Positions 16,066 through 24,707 of a DNA stretch of 64,000 nucleotides are shown one piece after another. Under the pieces are notes generated by a model. It ran no database searches. It saw nothing but the letters and a program-made list of their open reading frames with translations, and was not told the DNA's origin. The position numbers and the translations under genes were made by a program. This DNA comes from Chloroflexota bacterium (GTDB taxonomy: Bacteria; Chloroflexota; Anaerolineae; 4572-78; J111): assembly GCA_016860845.1 (NCBI GenBank), contig BOKF01000003.1:310001-374000 (forward strand). Direction: 5' to 3'. Every line of letters starts with the position of its first letter. Position 1 is the first letter of the stretch.

Positions 16066-18105
16066 ATGATTCAATTGATTTGGCTGACGATCGCTTTACC
16101 GCTGGTGGGGGTTCTCTTCAACGGCCTGTTGGGCCGTCGCTTGGGATACCGAGTCGTGAGTGTTGTCGGCCCACTGGTGGTGTTAGGGGCCTGGCTGGTG
16201 GGGGCGGGCGCCATGGTTGAATTGATGAACCAGGATGGCCAAGCCGTCATCGTCCCGCTCTGGACGTGGGTGACGATAGGCACGCTGACCGTGCCCATCA
16301 GCTTGCTGGTCGATCCGCTGTCGGTGCTGATGACGCTGATCGTCACCGGCATTGGTTTCCTAATTCACGTCTACGCTACCGATTATATGGTGCACCGTGA
16401 CGAGGCCGGCCACGTTCACGCGGATCGGGACTACGCCCGCTTCTTCACCTTCCTCAATCTCTTCATCGCCTCCATGCAGATACTGGTCTTGGGCGATAAT
16501 TATTTGCTGCTGTACGTCGGCTGGGAATTGGTCGGCCTGTGCTCGTACCTGCTCATCGGCTTCTGGTTTGACCGGCCGGCGCAGGAGCAAGCTCCAATTG
16601 ATCTTGGCCCGGGTTACGAGCCGGTTAAGTTAACCCCGCTGCTTTCCCCGGCCGCCTCTGGCATAAAAGCCTTTATCGTCAACCGGATTGGTGACGTGGG
16701 CTTTGCCCTGGGCGTCTTCCTGATCTGGCGCACGTTCGGCACGTTACAATTTCTGGGGGAAAATGGCGTCTTTGCCCAGGCGCCCCGTATTGCTGAAAGC
16801 ATGCCGAACGTGATGCCGTGGATTACGTTACTGCTGTTCATCGGCGCGATGGGCAAAAGCGCCCAGATTCCGCTTTACGTCTGGCTGCCCGACGCCATGG
16901 CCGGCCCCACCCCCGTCTCGGCCCTCATCCACGCGGCGACGATGGTCACGGCCGGTGTTTACATGGTGGTGCGCAGCAACGCCCTCTACTCGTTATCTCC
17001 CGGCGTTTCGATGTTTGTCGCCGGTATCGGCGCGGCCACGGCCTTTTTTGCGGCGACAATCGCCATTGCGCAGGTTGATCTCAAACGGGTACTGGCCTAC
17101 TCCACCATCAGTCAGCTTGGTTATATGTTCATGGCTGTCGGGGTGGGGGCTTACACCGCCGGCATGTTCCACCTGACCACGCAAGCTTTCTTCAAAGCCT
17201 TGCTCTTCTTAGGCGCAGGTTCGGTTATGCACGCTCTGCATGACGTGATTGACCTCCGGCGCATGGGCGGCCTGAAAGACAAAATGAAGCTGACCTGGCT
17301 GACCTTCTGGGCCGGCGGCCTGGCCATGGCCGGTTTTCCGTTCACCTCCGGCTTTTTCTCCAAAGATGAGATCCTGGCCAGGGCTTTTGCCGTCTCACCG
17401 GTTTTGTGGGTCGTGGGCATTGTCACGGCCGTACTGACCGCCTTCTACACCTTTCGGGCCATCTTTCTGGCTTTTCACGGCCAACCGCGGGATCGGCGAC
17501 TGTACGATCACGCTCACGAAAGCCGGCTCCCCATTACTTTTGCCCTGGTGGTACTGGCGCTCCTGGCCCTGTTCGGCGGCCTGCTGGGCCTCCCGTCGGT
17601 ACTGCTGCGTGAACTGGGGCTGGTGGACGTGCCCCATGCGCTGGAAAACTGGTTGGAACCCATTTATGCTGCTACTGAGCCAGTCATTGCCGTAGGCGGC
17701 GAACCTCACCTCTCCCTGGGGACAGAACTTGGCCTGCTGTCGGCCTCGACGATTGTCGCTGTTTTGGGCATTGTCCTGGCTTACTTCTTTTACGTCGTGC
17801 GCCCATCTTGGTTGGAAAACCTGGCTCGGCAGGCTCGCCCTCTGTTTGAGTTGCTGGTCAATAAATACTACGTTGATGAATTTTACGACCTGATTTTCGT
17901 GAGACCCGGCCTTTACCTGGCCAGGGCTATGTCCGCCGGCGTTGATACGCTCCTTATTGACACCTTCCTGGTGAACGGTTTGGCCAGGTCAATCGGGCGG
18001 TTGGGGCAGGGGGTGAGCCGTCTACAAAGCGGTTATCTGCGCCATTATGCCCTGGCCACCTTTATTGGCGTGTTAATCATGATCATCTACTTCTTTTTAA
18101 GGTAG
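16066..18105 (+). CDS. nuoL: NADH-quinone oxidoreductase subunit L (copy 2)
   Basis: A 679-residue second NuoL-type subunit with about 16 helices. It has L-Y-V-G-W-E-L-V-G-L-C-S-Y-L-L-I-G-F-W-F, G-K-S-A-Q-I-P-L-Y-V-W-L-P-D-A-M-A-G-P-T-P-V-S and the C-terminal V-N-K-Y-Y-V-D-E-F-Y-D-L. It lacks the His-rich insert of copy 1. Copies 1 and 2 differ throughout, so this is an old duplication and not a recent one. With L, M, H and L only, this set resembles an ion-pumping membrane module without its electron-input arm. Confidence 0.93.
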   Translation: MIQLIWLTIALPLVGVLFNGLLGRRLGYRVVSVVGPLVVLGAWLVGAGAMVELMNQDGQAVIVPLWTWVTIGTLTVPISLLVDPLSVLMTLIVTGIGFLIHVYATDYMVHRDEAGHVHADRDYARFFTFLNLFIASMQILVLGDNYLLLYVGWELVGLCSYLLIGFWFDRPAQEQAPIDLGPGYEPVKLTPLLSPAASGIKAFIVNRIGDVGFALGVFLIWRTFGTLQFLGENGVFAQAPRIAESMPNVMPWITLLLFIGAMGKSAQIPLYVWLPDAMAGPTPVSALIHAATMVTAGVYMVVRSNALYSLSPGVSMFVAGIGAATAFFAATIAIAQVDLKRVLAYSTISQLGYMFMAVGVGAYTAGMFHLTTQAFFKALLFLGAGSVMHALHDVIDLRRMGGLKDKMKLTWLTFWAGGLAMAGFPFTSGFFSKDEILARAFAVSPVLWVVGIVTAVLTAFYTFRAIFLAFHGQPRDRRLYDHAHESRLPITFALVVLALLALFGGLLGLPSVLLRELGLVDVPHALENWLEPIYAATEPVIAVGGEPHLSLGTELGLLSASTIVAVLGIVLAYFFYVVRPSWLENLARQARPLFELLVNKYYVDEFYDLIFVRPGLYLARAMSAGVDTLLIDTFLVNGLARSIGRLGQGVSRLQSGYLRHYALATFIGVLIMIIYFFLR

Positions 18106-18172
18106 GCCAAAGGTTTTTAAGCTCAATCAGCTTGAACAAGTACGACCGGCCTGATTTTCTGGAACATGGCCG

Positions 18173-19486
18173 TCAGGCTCCAAAAAAGGTTTGGTACAGA
18201 AGGAAGACATTCAGACTGACAATCAGGGCGGCGACCCCCGTGGCGATGACCGTTGTCAAGCGGTGATTGACCAGGCTACCCATTAAGTCCTGACGCCGCG
18301 TAAACATCACCAGGGGGATCAGGGCAAAGGGGATGCCGAAGCTGAGCACGACCTGGCTGATGACCAACGTGCGGGTGGGGTCAAGACCAATCGCAATGAC
18401 TAGCAACGAGGGCAGCATCGTCACCAGACGCCGAACCCAGACTGGGATCTTGCGGCGCAGGAAGCCCTGCATAATGACCTGGCCCGACATCGTGCCGACC
18501 ACCGAGGACGACAGACCCGACGCTAACAAGGAGATGGCAAACACCCAGCTTGACGCCGCGCCCAACAGGGGGGTCAGGGTGCGGTACGCTTCTTCAATGG
18601 TGCCCACCTCACTCAGCCCAGCGCGGAAAAAGGTCGAGGCGGCCATGATAAGCATCGCCGCATTGATAAAACCGGCGATGCCCATGGCAATGACCACGTC
18701 AATGATCTCAAAGCGTAACAACCGGCGCAACTGCTGTGGCTCACGGGTGACGATGCGTCCCTGGGTCAAGGCCGAGTGCAGAAAGATCACGTGCGGCATC
18801 ACCGTGGCCCCCAGGATGCCCGAGGCCAGGAGCACGCTTTCCGTACCGTTGAAGTGCGGCACAACGGTGTGGTAGGCGATGACGCCCCAGTCAGGCCGGT
18901 CGAGGATGGTTTCGATGACGTAAGACGCGGCAATAACCCCCACCAGGGCGCCGATGACCGCCTCCAAGGGCCGGAAGCCATACCGCTCTAACCCCAGGAT
19001 GATGAAGGTGATGACGCCGGTTAAAATGCCACCCCACAGCAGCGGAATATTGAACAGCAGTTGAAAGCCGAGGGCCGCGCCCAAGAACTCGGCCAGGTCG
19101 GTTGCCATCGCTACCCCTTCGGCCAGGAGCCACATCCCCCATACGGCAGGTGGCGAAAACTGCTCGCGGCAGACTTCGGGTAGGTTGCGGCCGGTGGCAA
19201 TCCCCAGCTTGGCCGACAAAGTCTGAATGAGCATGGCCATCAGGTTGCTGGCGACGACGACCCAGACGAGCATATAGCCGTATTGGGCGCCGCCCTGGAT
19301 GTTGGTGGCGAAGTTGCCGGGGTCCATATAAGCCACGGAGGCGATAAAGGCCGGGCCGAGAAATGGCAGCAGCCGGCCCAAAAGTCCCTTCTTCGTCTGA
19401 CCGTTCAGCACCTCGGTCGCCATGCGAACGGTCCTGACATCGCCGGGTCGAACCTGGGCGTCCAAGAGCGAATTTTCCGAGAGCAT
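18173..19486 (-). CDS. mntH: Nramp-family Mn2+/Fe2+ transporter
   Basis: A 437-residue proton-coupled divalent-metal importer with 11 helices. The metal-binding motif DPGN (Y-M-D-P-G-N-F-A-T) is in TM1 and the M-P-H motif (A-T-V-M-P-H-V-I-F) in TM6. Both are complete, so manganese or iron transport is expected. It is transcribed away from the DUF2933 gene, and its upstream region carries two copies of TTTAG-N6-CTAAA, likely DtxR/MntR-type operators. It is convergent with nuoL copy 2, with only about 70 bases between. Confidence 0.93.
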   Translation of the reverse strand: MLSENSLLDAQVRPGDVRTVRMATEVLNGQTKKGLLGRLLPFLGPAFIASVAYMDPGNFATNIQGGAQYGYMLVWVVVASNLMAMLIQTLSAKLGIATGRNLPEVCREQFSPPAVWGMWLLAEGVAMATDLAEFLGAALGFQLLFNIPLLWGGILTGVITFIILGLERYGFRPLEAVIGALVGVIAASYVIETILDRPDWGVIAYHTVVPHFNGTESVLLASGILGATVMPHVIFLHSALTQGRIVTREPQQLRRLLRFEIIDVVIAMGIAGFINAAMLIMAASTFFRAGLSEVGTIEEAYRTLTPLLGAASSWVFAISLLASGLSSSVVGTMSGQVIMQGFLRRKIPVWVRRLVTMLPSLLVIAIGLDPTRTLVISQVVLSFGIPFALIPLVMFTRRQDLMGSLVNHRLTTVIATGVAALIVSLNVFLLYQTFFGA

Positions 19487-19517
19487 CTCGTTTTGTCCTC
19501 ATTTTCTCTGGAGTTTG

Positions 19518-19555
19518 TTTAGTACAAGCTAAATAAATTTTTAGTCCTTACTAAA
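19518..19555 (-). promoter_or_regulatory. Twin TTTAG-N6-CTAAA operators upstream of mntH
   Basis: Site 1 is TTTAG-TACAAG-CTAAA (19518-19533) and site 2 TTTAG-TCCTTA-CTAAA (19540-19555), 22 bp apart, so on nearly the same helix face. They lie 30-70 bases upstream of the mntH start. The shape fits DtxR/MntR-family metal-responsive repressors, which commonly control Nramp genes; the regulator gene is not in the window. Confidence 0.6.
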
Positions 19556-19672
19556 GTAGTGTAATCATAAATAGGATCGGAGGCAAGTTACAGGTGTCAC
19601 GATCAAATAGTGACAAATGTCATCTTCGCTGCGACGCAGTCGGGGAGAATGGGCTGCCAGTATCCTTACCAC

Positions 19673-19737
19673 GCCAAACAGCCTGTCTCCAACCCCGCCG
19701 AATCACGCTCACATTTTGGCCTCAATTAGCATATACT
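19673..19737 (+). promoter_or_regulatory. Fixed-spacing promoter, copy E
   Basis: Box 1 GCCAAACAGC (19673), box 2 GCCGAATCAC (19697), -10 TATACT (19732): spacings 24 and 35, identical to copy A. It lies 43 bases upstream of the DUF2933 gene, the first of a compact block ending in the UbiB-family kinase gene. Confidence 0.6.
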
Positions 19738-19779
19738 TATCCTTAAGAAGTTATTTTAGACTTCAAAGGAGAAACTATC

Positions 19780-20079
19780 ATGGAACACCAAACCAATTCC
19801 AACGTTACTTCGGCTCGCCGGTTCGGCCTCCCTCTGGCCGGGTGGATTGCCCTGGCCGGTGTTGCCGCCGCGCTCCTCGCCATCTTTGTTTTTAACGTGG
19901 CGACGGACAAAGTGCTCATCGCCGGCTTCGTCGGCTTGATGCTCTTCAGCCACCTGTTTATGCACGGCGGGCACGGCTCGCATGGCGGTCACAGCAACTC
20001 AGACACCCCGCCGAGCGGTGCAGACGCCAACGCCGAGCAAAAGGCCAAACACACCGGCCATTCCGGTGGCTGCCATTAG
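19780..20079 (+). CDS. DUF2933-like small membrane protein with His-rich tail
   Basis: A 99-residue protein. Two closely spaced membrane helices (about 17-38 and 43-60) are followed by a tail with H-L-F-M-H-G-G-H-G-S-H-G-G-H and a final H-T-G-H-S-G-G-C-H: ten or so His and one Cys that could bind copper, zinc or nickel. This matches the DUF2933 type, often seen near metal-resistance genes. AAAGGAG precedes the ATG. It heads a block with 23-33 bases or fewer between genes (GGR-like enzyme, Hsp20, UbiB kinase), driven by promoter copy E. Metal storage or sensing at the membrane is an inference. Confidence 0.7.
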   Translation: MEHQTNSNVTSARRFGLPLAGWIALAGVAAALLAIFVFNVATDKVLIAGFVGLMLFSHLFMHGGHGSHGGHSNSDTPPSGADANAEQKAKHTGHSGGCH

Positions 20080-20102
20080 CACGGATCCAGAGGGTTATCA
20101 AC

Positions 20103-21293
20103 ATGCCTGAGATTTATGATATAATCATCGCCGGCGCCGGCCCCGGCGGGGCAACTGCGGCTTACTTCCTGGGCCAGGCCGGCCAGCGCGTGCTGGTGCT
20201 GGAGAAGGAAAAGCTGCCGCGTTACAAGGCTTGTGGTGGCGGCCTCTCGGCCCGCATGCTGGCAGAGATATTCCCCTTCCCCTTCGAAGAGGTCATCGAA
20301 ACCCGGGTAAAAGCCATTGCCTACACTTTCGGCCAAAGCACCGTCACCATTCCCCTGCCCGACCAATCGGTGCGCACGGTGATGCGCGACCGGTTCGACG
20401 CTTACATCCTGGCCCACATTCGCGCCGAGGTGCGTCAAGGTACGGCCGTCCGCAAAGTCACCGAAACCGCAGACCAGGTGATCGTTGAAACGGCTGAGGG
20501 CGACACGTTTCAAGGGCGTTATCTCATCGGGGCCGACGGGGCCAATTCGGTTGTCGCCCACGCTCTGGGTCTGCGCCGGGGCAAGACCCTGGCGGCAGCC
20601 ATCGAAGCGGAAGTCCTGGCTTCGCCAGAAGTCCTGCGCCGTTTCGGCGAGGCCTTACTGTTCATTTTTGGCGATGTCCGCCACGGTTACGCCTGGATTT
20701 TCCCCAAGGCCAAAGGTCTGTCGGTGGGAATCGCCGCGCTCCACCCGAAACCCGGTGAACTCCAGGCTGCGCTGGCGCAGGTAGCAGCCCGATACGGTCT
20801 TTCGCTGGCCGGCGTCACACTGCACGGTCACCCCATCCCCATCTACACCCGCCGTGAGCCAATTGCCACGGCCCGGACGCTGCTGGTTGGCGACGCCGCC
20901 GGGTTGGCCGATCCCTTCTCCGGCGAGGGCATCCGGCTGGCAATCAAAAGCGGGCGGCTGGCCACTGAGGCCATCCTGTCCGGCCAGCCCAACCGCTATC
21001 CCGCGCTGATCTGGCGCGAGATAGGCTTCAGCCACACGTTGGGCCTGGGCCTGGCCCAACTCTTTTATAATTTTCCACACGCCTGTTTCCTGCTCGGCGC
21101 GCACAACCCCTACGCCACCCACGCCTTTATGGACATGCTCGCCGGCCGCGCCGGCTACCCGGAAGTCATCCTGCGGATTTTTGGCACGCTGCCTGTTTTC
21201 CTGCTCACCGAGGGCCTGGCGGCGTTGGCCGGCCTGTTCGGGGGGCTGAAATGGCGAAACCAGGTGCGAATTACGGCCTATGGGGCTAGATGA
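20103..21293 (+). CDS. Geranylgeranyl reductase family FAD-dependent oxidoreductase
   Basis: A 396-residue flavoprotein. The N-terminal FAD-binding fold has G-A-G-P-G-G-A-T (residues 10-17) and E-K for the ribose; A-C-G-G-G-L-S is the GGR-family motif; G-D-A-A-G-L-A-D-P-F-S-G-E-G-I is the second FAD site. Family members saturate the isoprenoid chains of quinones, chlorophylls, carotenoids or lipids. Its neighbour is a UbiB-type kinase, which works on quinone biosynthesis or lipid handling, so a role in isoprenoid quinones or membrane lipids fits. The start is the ATG at 20103, 23 bases after the DUF2933 stop. Confidence 0.85.
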   Translation: MPEIYDIIIAGAGPGGATAAYFLGQAGQRVLVLEKEKLPRYKACGGGLSARMLAEIFPFPFEEVIETRVKAIAYTFGQSTVTIPLPDQSVRTVMRDRFDAYILAHIRAEVRQGTAVRKVTETADQVIVETAEGDTFQGRYLIGADGANSVVAHALGLRRGKTLAAAIEAEVLASPEVLRRFGEALLFIFGDVRHGYAWIFPKAKGLSVGIAALHPKPGELQAALAQVAARYGLSLAGVTLHGHPIPIYTRREPIATARTLLVGDAAGLADPFSGEGIRLAIKSGRLATEAILSGQPNRYPALIWREIGFSHTLGLGLAQLFYNFPHACFLLGAHNPYATHAFMDMLAGRAGYPEVILRIFGTLPVFLLTEGLAALAGLFGGLKWRNQVRITAYGAR

Positions 21294-21326
21294 TTGAGAA
21301 GCATGATGGTTAGAAGGAGATATCCC

Positions 21327-21776
21327 ATGAACGACATACGACATTTCGATCCTTTGGCTGATCTCGCGGCGCTCCGCGAGGCGATGCGCCAGTTGTTGGA
21401 CGAAGGCTGGGTCAGCCCACGTGACCTGCTACCCGCTATCCTGGCCTCCGTGTTCGTTCCCGTGGACGTGCTCGACACCGGCCCGGATATCGTCGTCCGC
21501 GCGACTATGACCGGCGTCAAGGCCGAACAGCTTGACCTTACGCTCAGCGGCAACGCGCTCACCCTCAAGGGCGAAGTTGAGGCCGAGACCGAGTTTGAAG
21601 GCGCAACCTATCTGCGCCGCGAACGGCGGGCGGCGACGTTTACCCGCACGCTGACCCTGCCGGTTGCCGTTGAGGTTGACCGCGCCCAGGCCAGCCTGCG
21701 CGACGGGGTGCTTACCCTGACCCTGCCCAAGAGCGAGAGCGTCCGGCCCAAGACGATCAAGGTCACGGCGGCATAG
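21327..21776 (+). CDS. Small heat shock protein, Hsp20/alpha-crystallin family
   Basis: A 149-residue ATP-independent holdase chaperone. The start is the ATG at 21327, behind GAAGGAGATA, and not the earlier in-frame GTG-like opening. The alpha-crystallin domain runs from about residue 44 (V-P-V-D-V-L-D-T-G) to A-S-L-R-D-G-V-L-T-L-T-L-P-K, the conserved G-V-L block. The C-terminal tail (V-R-P-K-T-I-K-V) holds an I-x-V motif used for oligomer assembly. It lies between the GGR-like and UbiB-like genes with tight spacing, part of a stress-type block. Confidence 0.92.
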   Translation: MNDIRHFDPLADLAALREAMRQLLDEGWVSPRDLLPAILASVFVPVDVLDTGPDIVVRATMTGVKAEQLDLTLSGNALTLKGEVEAETEFEGATYLRRERRAATFTRTLTLPVAVEVDRAQASLRDGVLTLTLPKSESVRPKTIKVTAA

Positions 21777-21782
21777 GCGCGC

Positions 21783-23474
21783 ATGTCCGGTTTCTTACCC
21801 GTGCCGTGGTTCGCTCGTGGCCGCCTGCTGCGCCGCTCGCGCGAAATCACGGCGATTCTCGCCCGGCATGGCCTGGGCTGGCTCGTGGGGCAAGTAGGGT
21901 TGGGTGATCTCATTCCCTTTGAGCGGGGTTGGTTCGGCCATCCGGCGCGCGAAACCCCCTATACTCAGGCCGAGCACTTGCGGCTGGCTCTCGGCGAACT
22001 CGGCGCGACCTTTATCAAACTGGGGCAGGCGCTCAGCACTCGGCCCGACCTCGTGCCGCCGGCGTACGTGGCCCAACTGGCCAAACTGCAAGACGCTGCG
22101 CCCCTGGTGCCATTCGAACAGATTCGCCAGATCGTCTGTGACGAACTCGGCCAATCGCCGGAAACCATCTTTGCCGAGTTTGACCCGCAGCCACTCGCCT
22201 CAGCCTCGATCGGGCAAGCCCACGCCGGCAAACTAAAGCACGGGCAGCCGGTCATTGTCAAAGTCCAACGTCCTGGCGTAGCCGAACAGGTCGAGCAGGA
22301 CCTGGCCATCCTGGCCGGTATGGCCGAGTGGACCGAGGCCCATACCGCTTTCGGACGCGGCTACAACCTCTCCGCCCTGGTGGACGAATTCGCCTACACC
22401 CTGCGCAACGAACTGGACTACCGCCGCGAGGGTCAAAATGCCGACCGTTTTCGCCGCAGTTTCGCCGGCGACCCCAGAGCCTACATTCCCAGGATGTACT
22501 GGGACTTCACCACCGGCCGCGTCCTGACCATCGAGCGCGTGGGCGGGATCAAGATCGCCGAGGTATCGGCGCTGGACGAGGCCGGGATTGACCGGCACAC
22601 GGTGGCCGAGAACGCGGTCGAGCTGATGCTGCGCGAAGTCTTCGAGTTCGGCTTCTTCCACGCCGATCCTCATCCGGGCAACTTCTTCGTCCGGCCCGAT
22701 GGTTCCATCGCTCTGATTGACTTTGGCATGGTCGGCCGCCTCGACGACCGCCTGCAAGAGATCCTGTTGCGGATAGGCTTGGCCGTAGCCCGGCAAGACG
22801 CCAGGCGGCTGACCGATGAGTTTTACATGCTGGGCGTCGCCGGGGGGCGGGCCAAGCGGGCCGTGCTACAACGAGACCTCGATCACTTCCTGGGCCGCTA
22901 CGCCGGACGCCCCATCAAGGAACTGGCCGCCGCGCAGGTGACGAATGAGGTGATGGCCGTGGCCCTCCGTCACCGGCTACAGCTCCCCAGCGAACTGGTC
23001 ATGCTCTTCAGACTGGTAGCCATGAGTGAGAGCCTGGGCGCGCGCCTCGATCCGGACTTCCGCCTCTTTGAATTTGCGCTGCCCTACTTGCAGCAATTCT
23101 GGCTCAAGCGGCGCTCGCCCAAAGCCCTGGCCCTGCGCCTGGGACAGGCCGCGCTGGAAGCCACTGAGCTCGGCCTGGAGTTGCCCCAGCGCGCCTCGCG
23201 CCTGCTCGGCCAATTGGAACGCGGCGAACTGGAGTTCAACGTCAACCACGAGGGCCTGCGTGAGTTTACGCGACAACTCCAGCGCATGACCAACCGCCTG
23301 GCCCTGACCATGCTGCTGGCAGCGACGATCATCGCCTTGGGGTTGGTGATGCTAGTCTACCATCCACCCAGTTGGGAACGGTACGGGGGCTGGCTGTTTG
23401 GACTGGCCTTTCTCATCTCGCTTGGCTTCGGCGCGTGGCTGATCTGGGGTATCTGGCGCTCCGGGCGAGGCTAG
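21783..23474 (+). CDS. UbiB/ABC1/AarF-family protein kinase-like protein
   Basis: A 563-residue atypical kinase. The family KxGQ motif (F-I-K-L-G-Q-A-L-S-T-R-P-D), the A-S-I-G-Q-A-H-A-G Ala-rich loop, the E-L-D-Y-R-R-E-G-Q-N-A segment, the catalytic H-A-D-P-H-P-G-N and the metal-binding I-D-F-G-M are all present. Two C-terminal helices (about 500-520 and 530-555) anchor it in the membrane. Bacterial members support quinone biosynthesis or lipid trafficking. It starts seven bases after the Hsp20 stop and closes the block. Confidence 0.92.
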   Translation: MSGFLPVPWFARGRLLRRSREITAILARHGLGWLVGQVGLGDLIPFERGWFGHPARETPYTQAEHLRLALGELGATFIKLGQALSTRPDLVPPAYVAQLAKLQDAAPLVPFEQIRQIVCDELGQSPETIFAEFDPQPLASASIGQAHAGKLKHGQPVIVKVQRPGVAEQVEQDLAILAGMAEWTEAHTAFGRGYNLSALVDEFAYTLRNELDYRREGQNADRFRRSFAGDPRAYIPRMYWDFTTGRVLTIERVGGIKIAEVSALDEAGIDRHTVAENAVELMLREVFEFGFFHADPHPGNFFVRPDGSIALIDFGMVGRLDDRLQEILLRIGLAVARQDARRLTDEFYMLGVAGGRAKRAVLQRDLDHFLGRYAGRPIKELAAAQVTNEVMAVALRHRLQLPSELVMLFRLVAMSESLGARLDPDFRLFEFALPYLQQFWLKRRSPKALALRLGQAALEATELGLELPQRASRLLGQLERGELEFNVNHEGLREFTRQLQRMTNRLALTMLLAATIIALGLVMLVYHPPSWERYGGWLFGLAFLISLGFGAWLIWGIWRSGRG

Positions 23475-23508
23475 CCTGCTTCTCTTTTCGAGCCAAGGAG
23501 GCCACATC

Positions 23509-23577
23509 ATGTTACTACGAACCAAACTCCACCTCCCAAAACTTCAAAGCGATAACTGCTTCGCCCCAGATCCTTAG
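23509..23577 (+). pseudogene. Short remnant of a MalT-like LuxR regulator start
   Basis: AAGGAGG precedes an ATG at 23509 that reads MLLRTKLHLPKLQSD, then stops at 23575 after 22 residues. L-L-R-T-K-L-h-x-P is how the large MalT/LAL-type ATP-dependent LuxR regulators commonly begin (usually about 900 residues), so this looks like the retained 5' end of a deleted gene. It is short, so chance is possible. Confidence 0.4.
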
Positions 23578-23627
23578 ATGAAGGGTTCAAGCGGCCGGTA
23601 AATTAATTGGGGTCGAGGAGAATAAAT

Positions 23628-24257
23628 ATGAATCCTGATATTAAAACAATCTGGCAAGAGTTTGACCCAAAACTCAGGCAGTTTATCTTCAAGCGAGTCG
23701 CCGATGACGATGCCACCGAGGACATCCTCCAAGAGGTCTACATCAAAATCCACGCTCGGATCCACACTTTGCGAGACGACAGCAAACTACAGAGCTGGAT
23801 CTATCAAATTGCCCGCAATGCCATTATTGATTATTACCGGAGCCGAAAGCTGGCAATGGAGCTTCCGGAAACGATCGCTTTGCCAGAGGAGCCGGCAGAG
23901 AATGATGCCGCCAGCGAACTTGCACCATCGGTTAAGGCGATGATCAACCGCCTGCCGGAGAAATATCAGCAAGCCCTGATTTTGACGGAATACCAGGGGT
24001 TGACTCAGCAGGAGATGGCCGAACAACTGGGAATCTCATGGTCGGGAGCCAAGTCCCGAGTTCAGCGAGCAAAGGAAAAATTAAAGGACATGCTCCTGGA
24101 CTGCTGTCACTTTGAGCTTGACCGGTTGGGAAATATCCTCAGTTACCAACCCAGGTGTGGTTGTTGTTCTAGCAGGCAGTCCAAAGGTGACGGCCCTTCC
24201 AAATGTGGTGGCAAATCCCAGGTTTTTGCGTCCTTTTTGGAAAATTCCCGTCTATAG
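23628..24257 (+). CDS. ECF sigma factor, SigZ-like
   Basis: A 209-residue sigma factor. The start is the ATG at 23628, behind GGTCGAGGAG. Region 2 includes D-D-A-T-E-D-I-L-Q-E-V-Y-I-K-I-H and S-W-I-Y-Q-I-A-R-N-A-I-I-D-Y-Y-R; region 4 includes L-P-E-K-Y-Q-Q-A-L-I-L-T-E-Y-Q-G-L-T-Q-Q-E-M-A and S-R-V-Q-R-A. The Cys-rich end D-C-C-H-F-E-L-D-R, then C-G-C-C, is typical of SigZ-type factors and may bind metal or sense redox state. About 30 extra residues follow this Cys cluster. No anti-sigma gene lies next to it; a short anti-sigma-like gene is at 62887. Confidence 0.88.
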   Translation: MNPDIKTIWQEFDPKLRQFIFKRVADDDATEDILQEVYIKIHARIHTLRDDSKLQSWIYQIARNAIIDYYRSRKLAMELPETIALPEEPAENDAASELAPSVKAMINRLPEKYQQALILTEYQGLTQQEMAEQLGISWSGAKSRVQRAKEKLKDMLLDCCHFELDRLGNILSYQPRCGCCSSRQSKGDGPSKCGGKSQVFASFLENSRL

Positions 24258-24291
24258 ATATAAATAAAATACTCCTCAAGGAGGACATGAT

Positions 24292-24546
24292 ATGTTTCTG
24301 AGTGAACGAGATTGGCTAGCTCATCTCGAACGGTACAAAGACCTGCTCCGGGAGGCGGAGCAGGAGCGGTTGATCCGATCGGCCGGGCTCCGGCAGCCCC
24401 GTATGCTTCGGCTACGCTCAGCACAAGGCTGGAGTGTCCATCATGGAGTTGTCGGATGGATCGGTGAGCAGATGGTGAGATGGGGCTGGATGCTGCAGCG
24501 CCACAGCACAACGCCACCACCTTGTTGCCCGCAAGTTTCAAGGTGA
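24292..24546 (+). CDS. Small conserved-looking protein downstream of sigZ
   Basis: An 84-residue protein with a strong ribosome site (AAGGAGG) before the ATG. The first 30 residues (W-L-A-H-L-E-R-Y-K-D-L-L-R-E-A-E-Q-E-R-L-I-R) form one charged helix, a style I associate with small proteins found beside sigma factors in Chloroflexota. The second half contains an amphipathic stretch (G-W-I-G-E-Q-M-V-R-W-G-W-M-L). The function is unknown; the position suggests co-expression with the sigma factor. Confidence 0.5.
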   Translation: MFLSERDWLAHLERYKDLLREAEQERLIRSAGLRQPRMLRLRSAQGWSVHHGVVGWIGEQMVRWGWMLQRHSTTPPPCCPQVSR

Positions 24547-24707
24547 TCTCGTCTGGACTTTGGCAGAAGAGTGAGGGCAGAGCCGGCGCCGGCGGCGAGC
24601 GGCTCTACTCGAGGGTGTTAGACCGCTCGTCTCTACCTTATCAGTAACTAGGTCGACGGCAACTGACCCAAACGGACAGTTCGTAATAGAAAGGAAGATT
24701 GCCACTG

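Noticed and set aside
21313..21329. A ribosome site very like the T7 gene 10 leader used in expression vectors
   Set aside because: GAAGGAGATATCCCATG is a natural strong site; nothing vector-like surrounds it.
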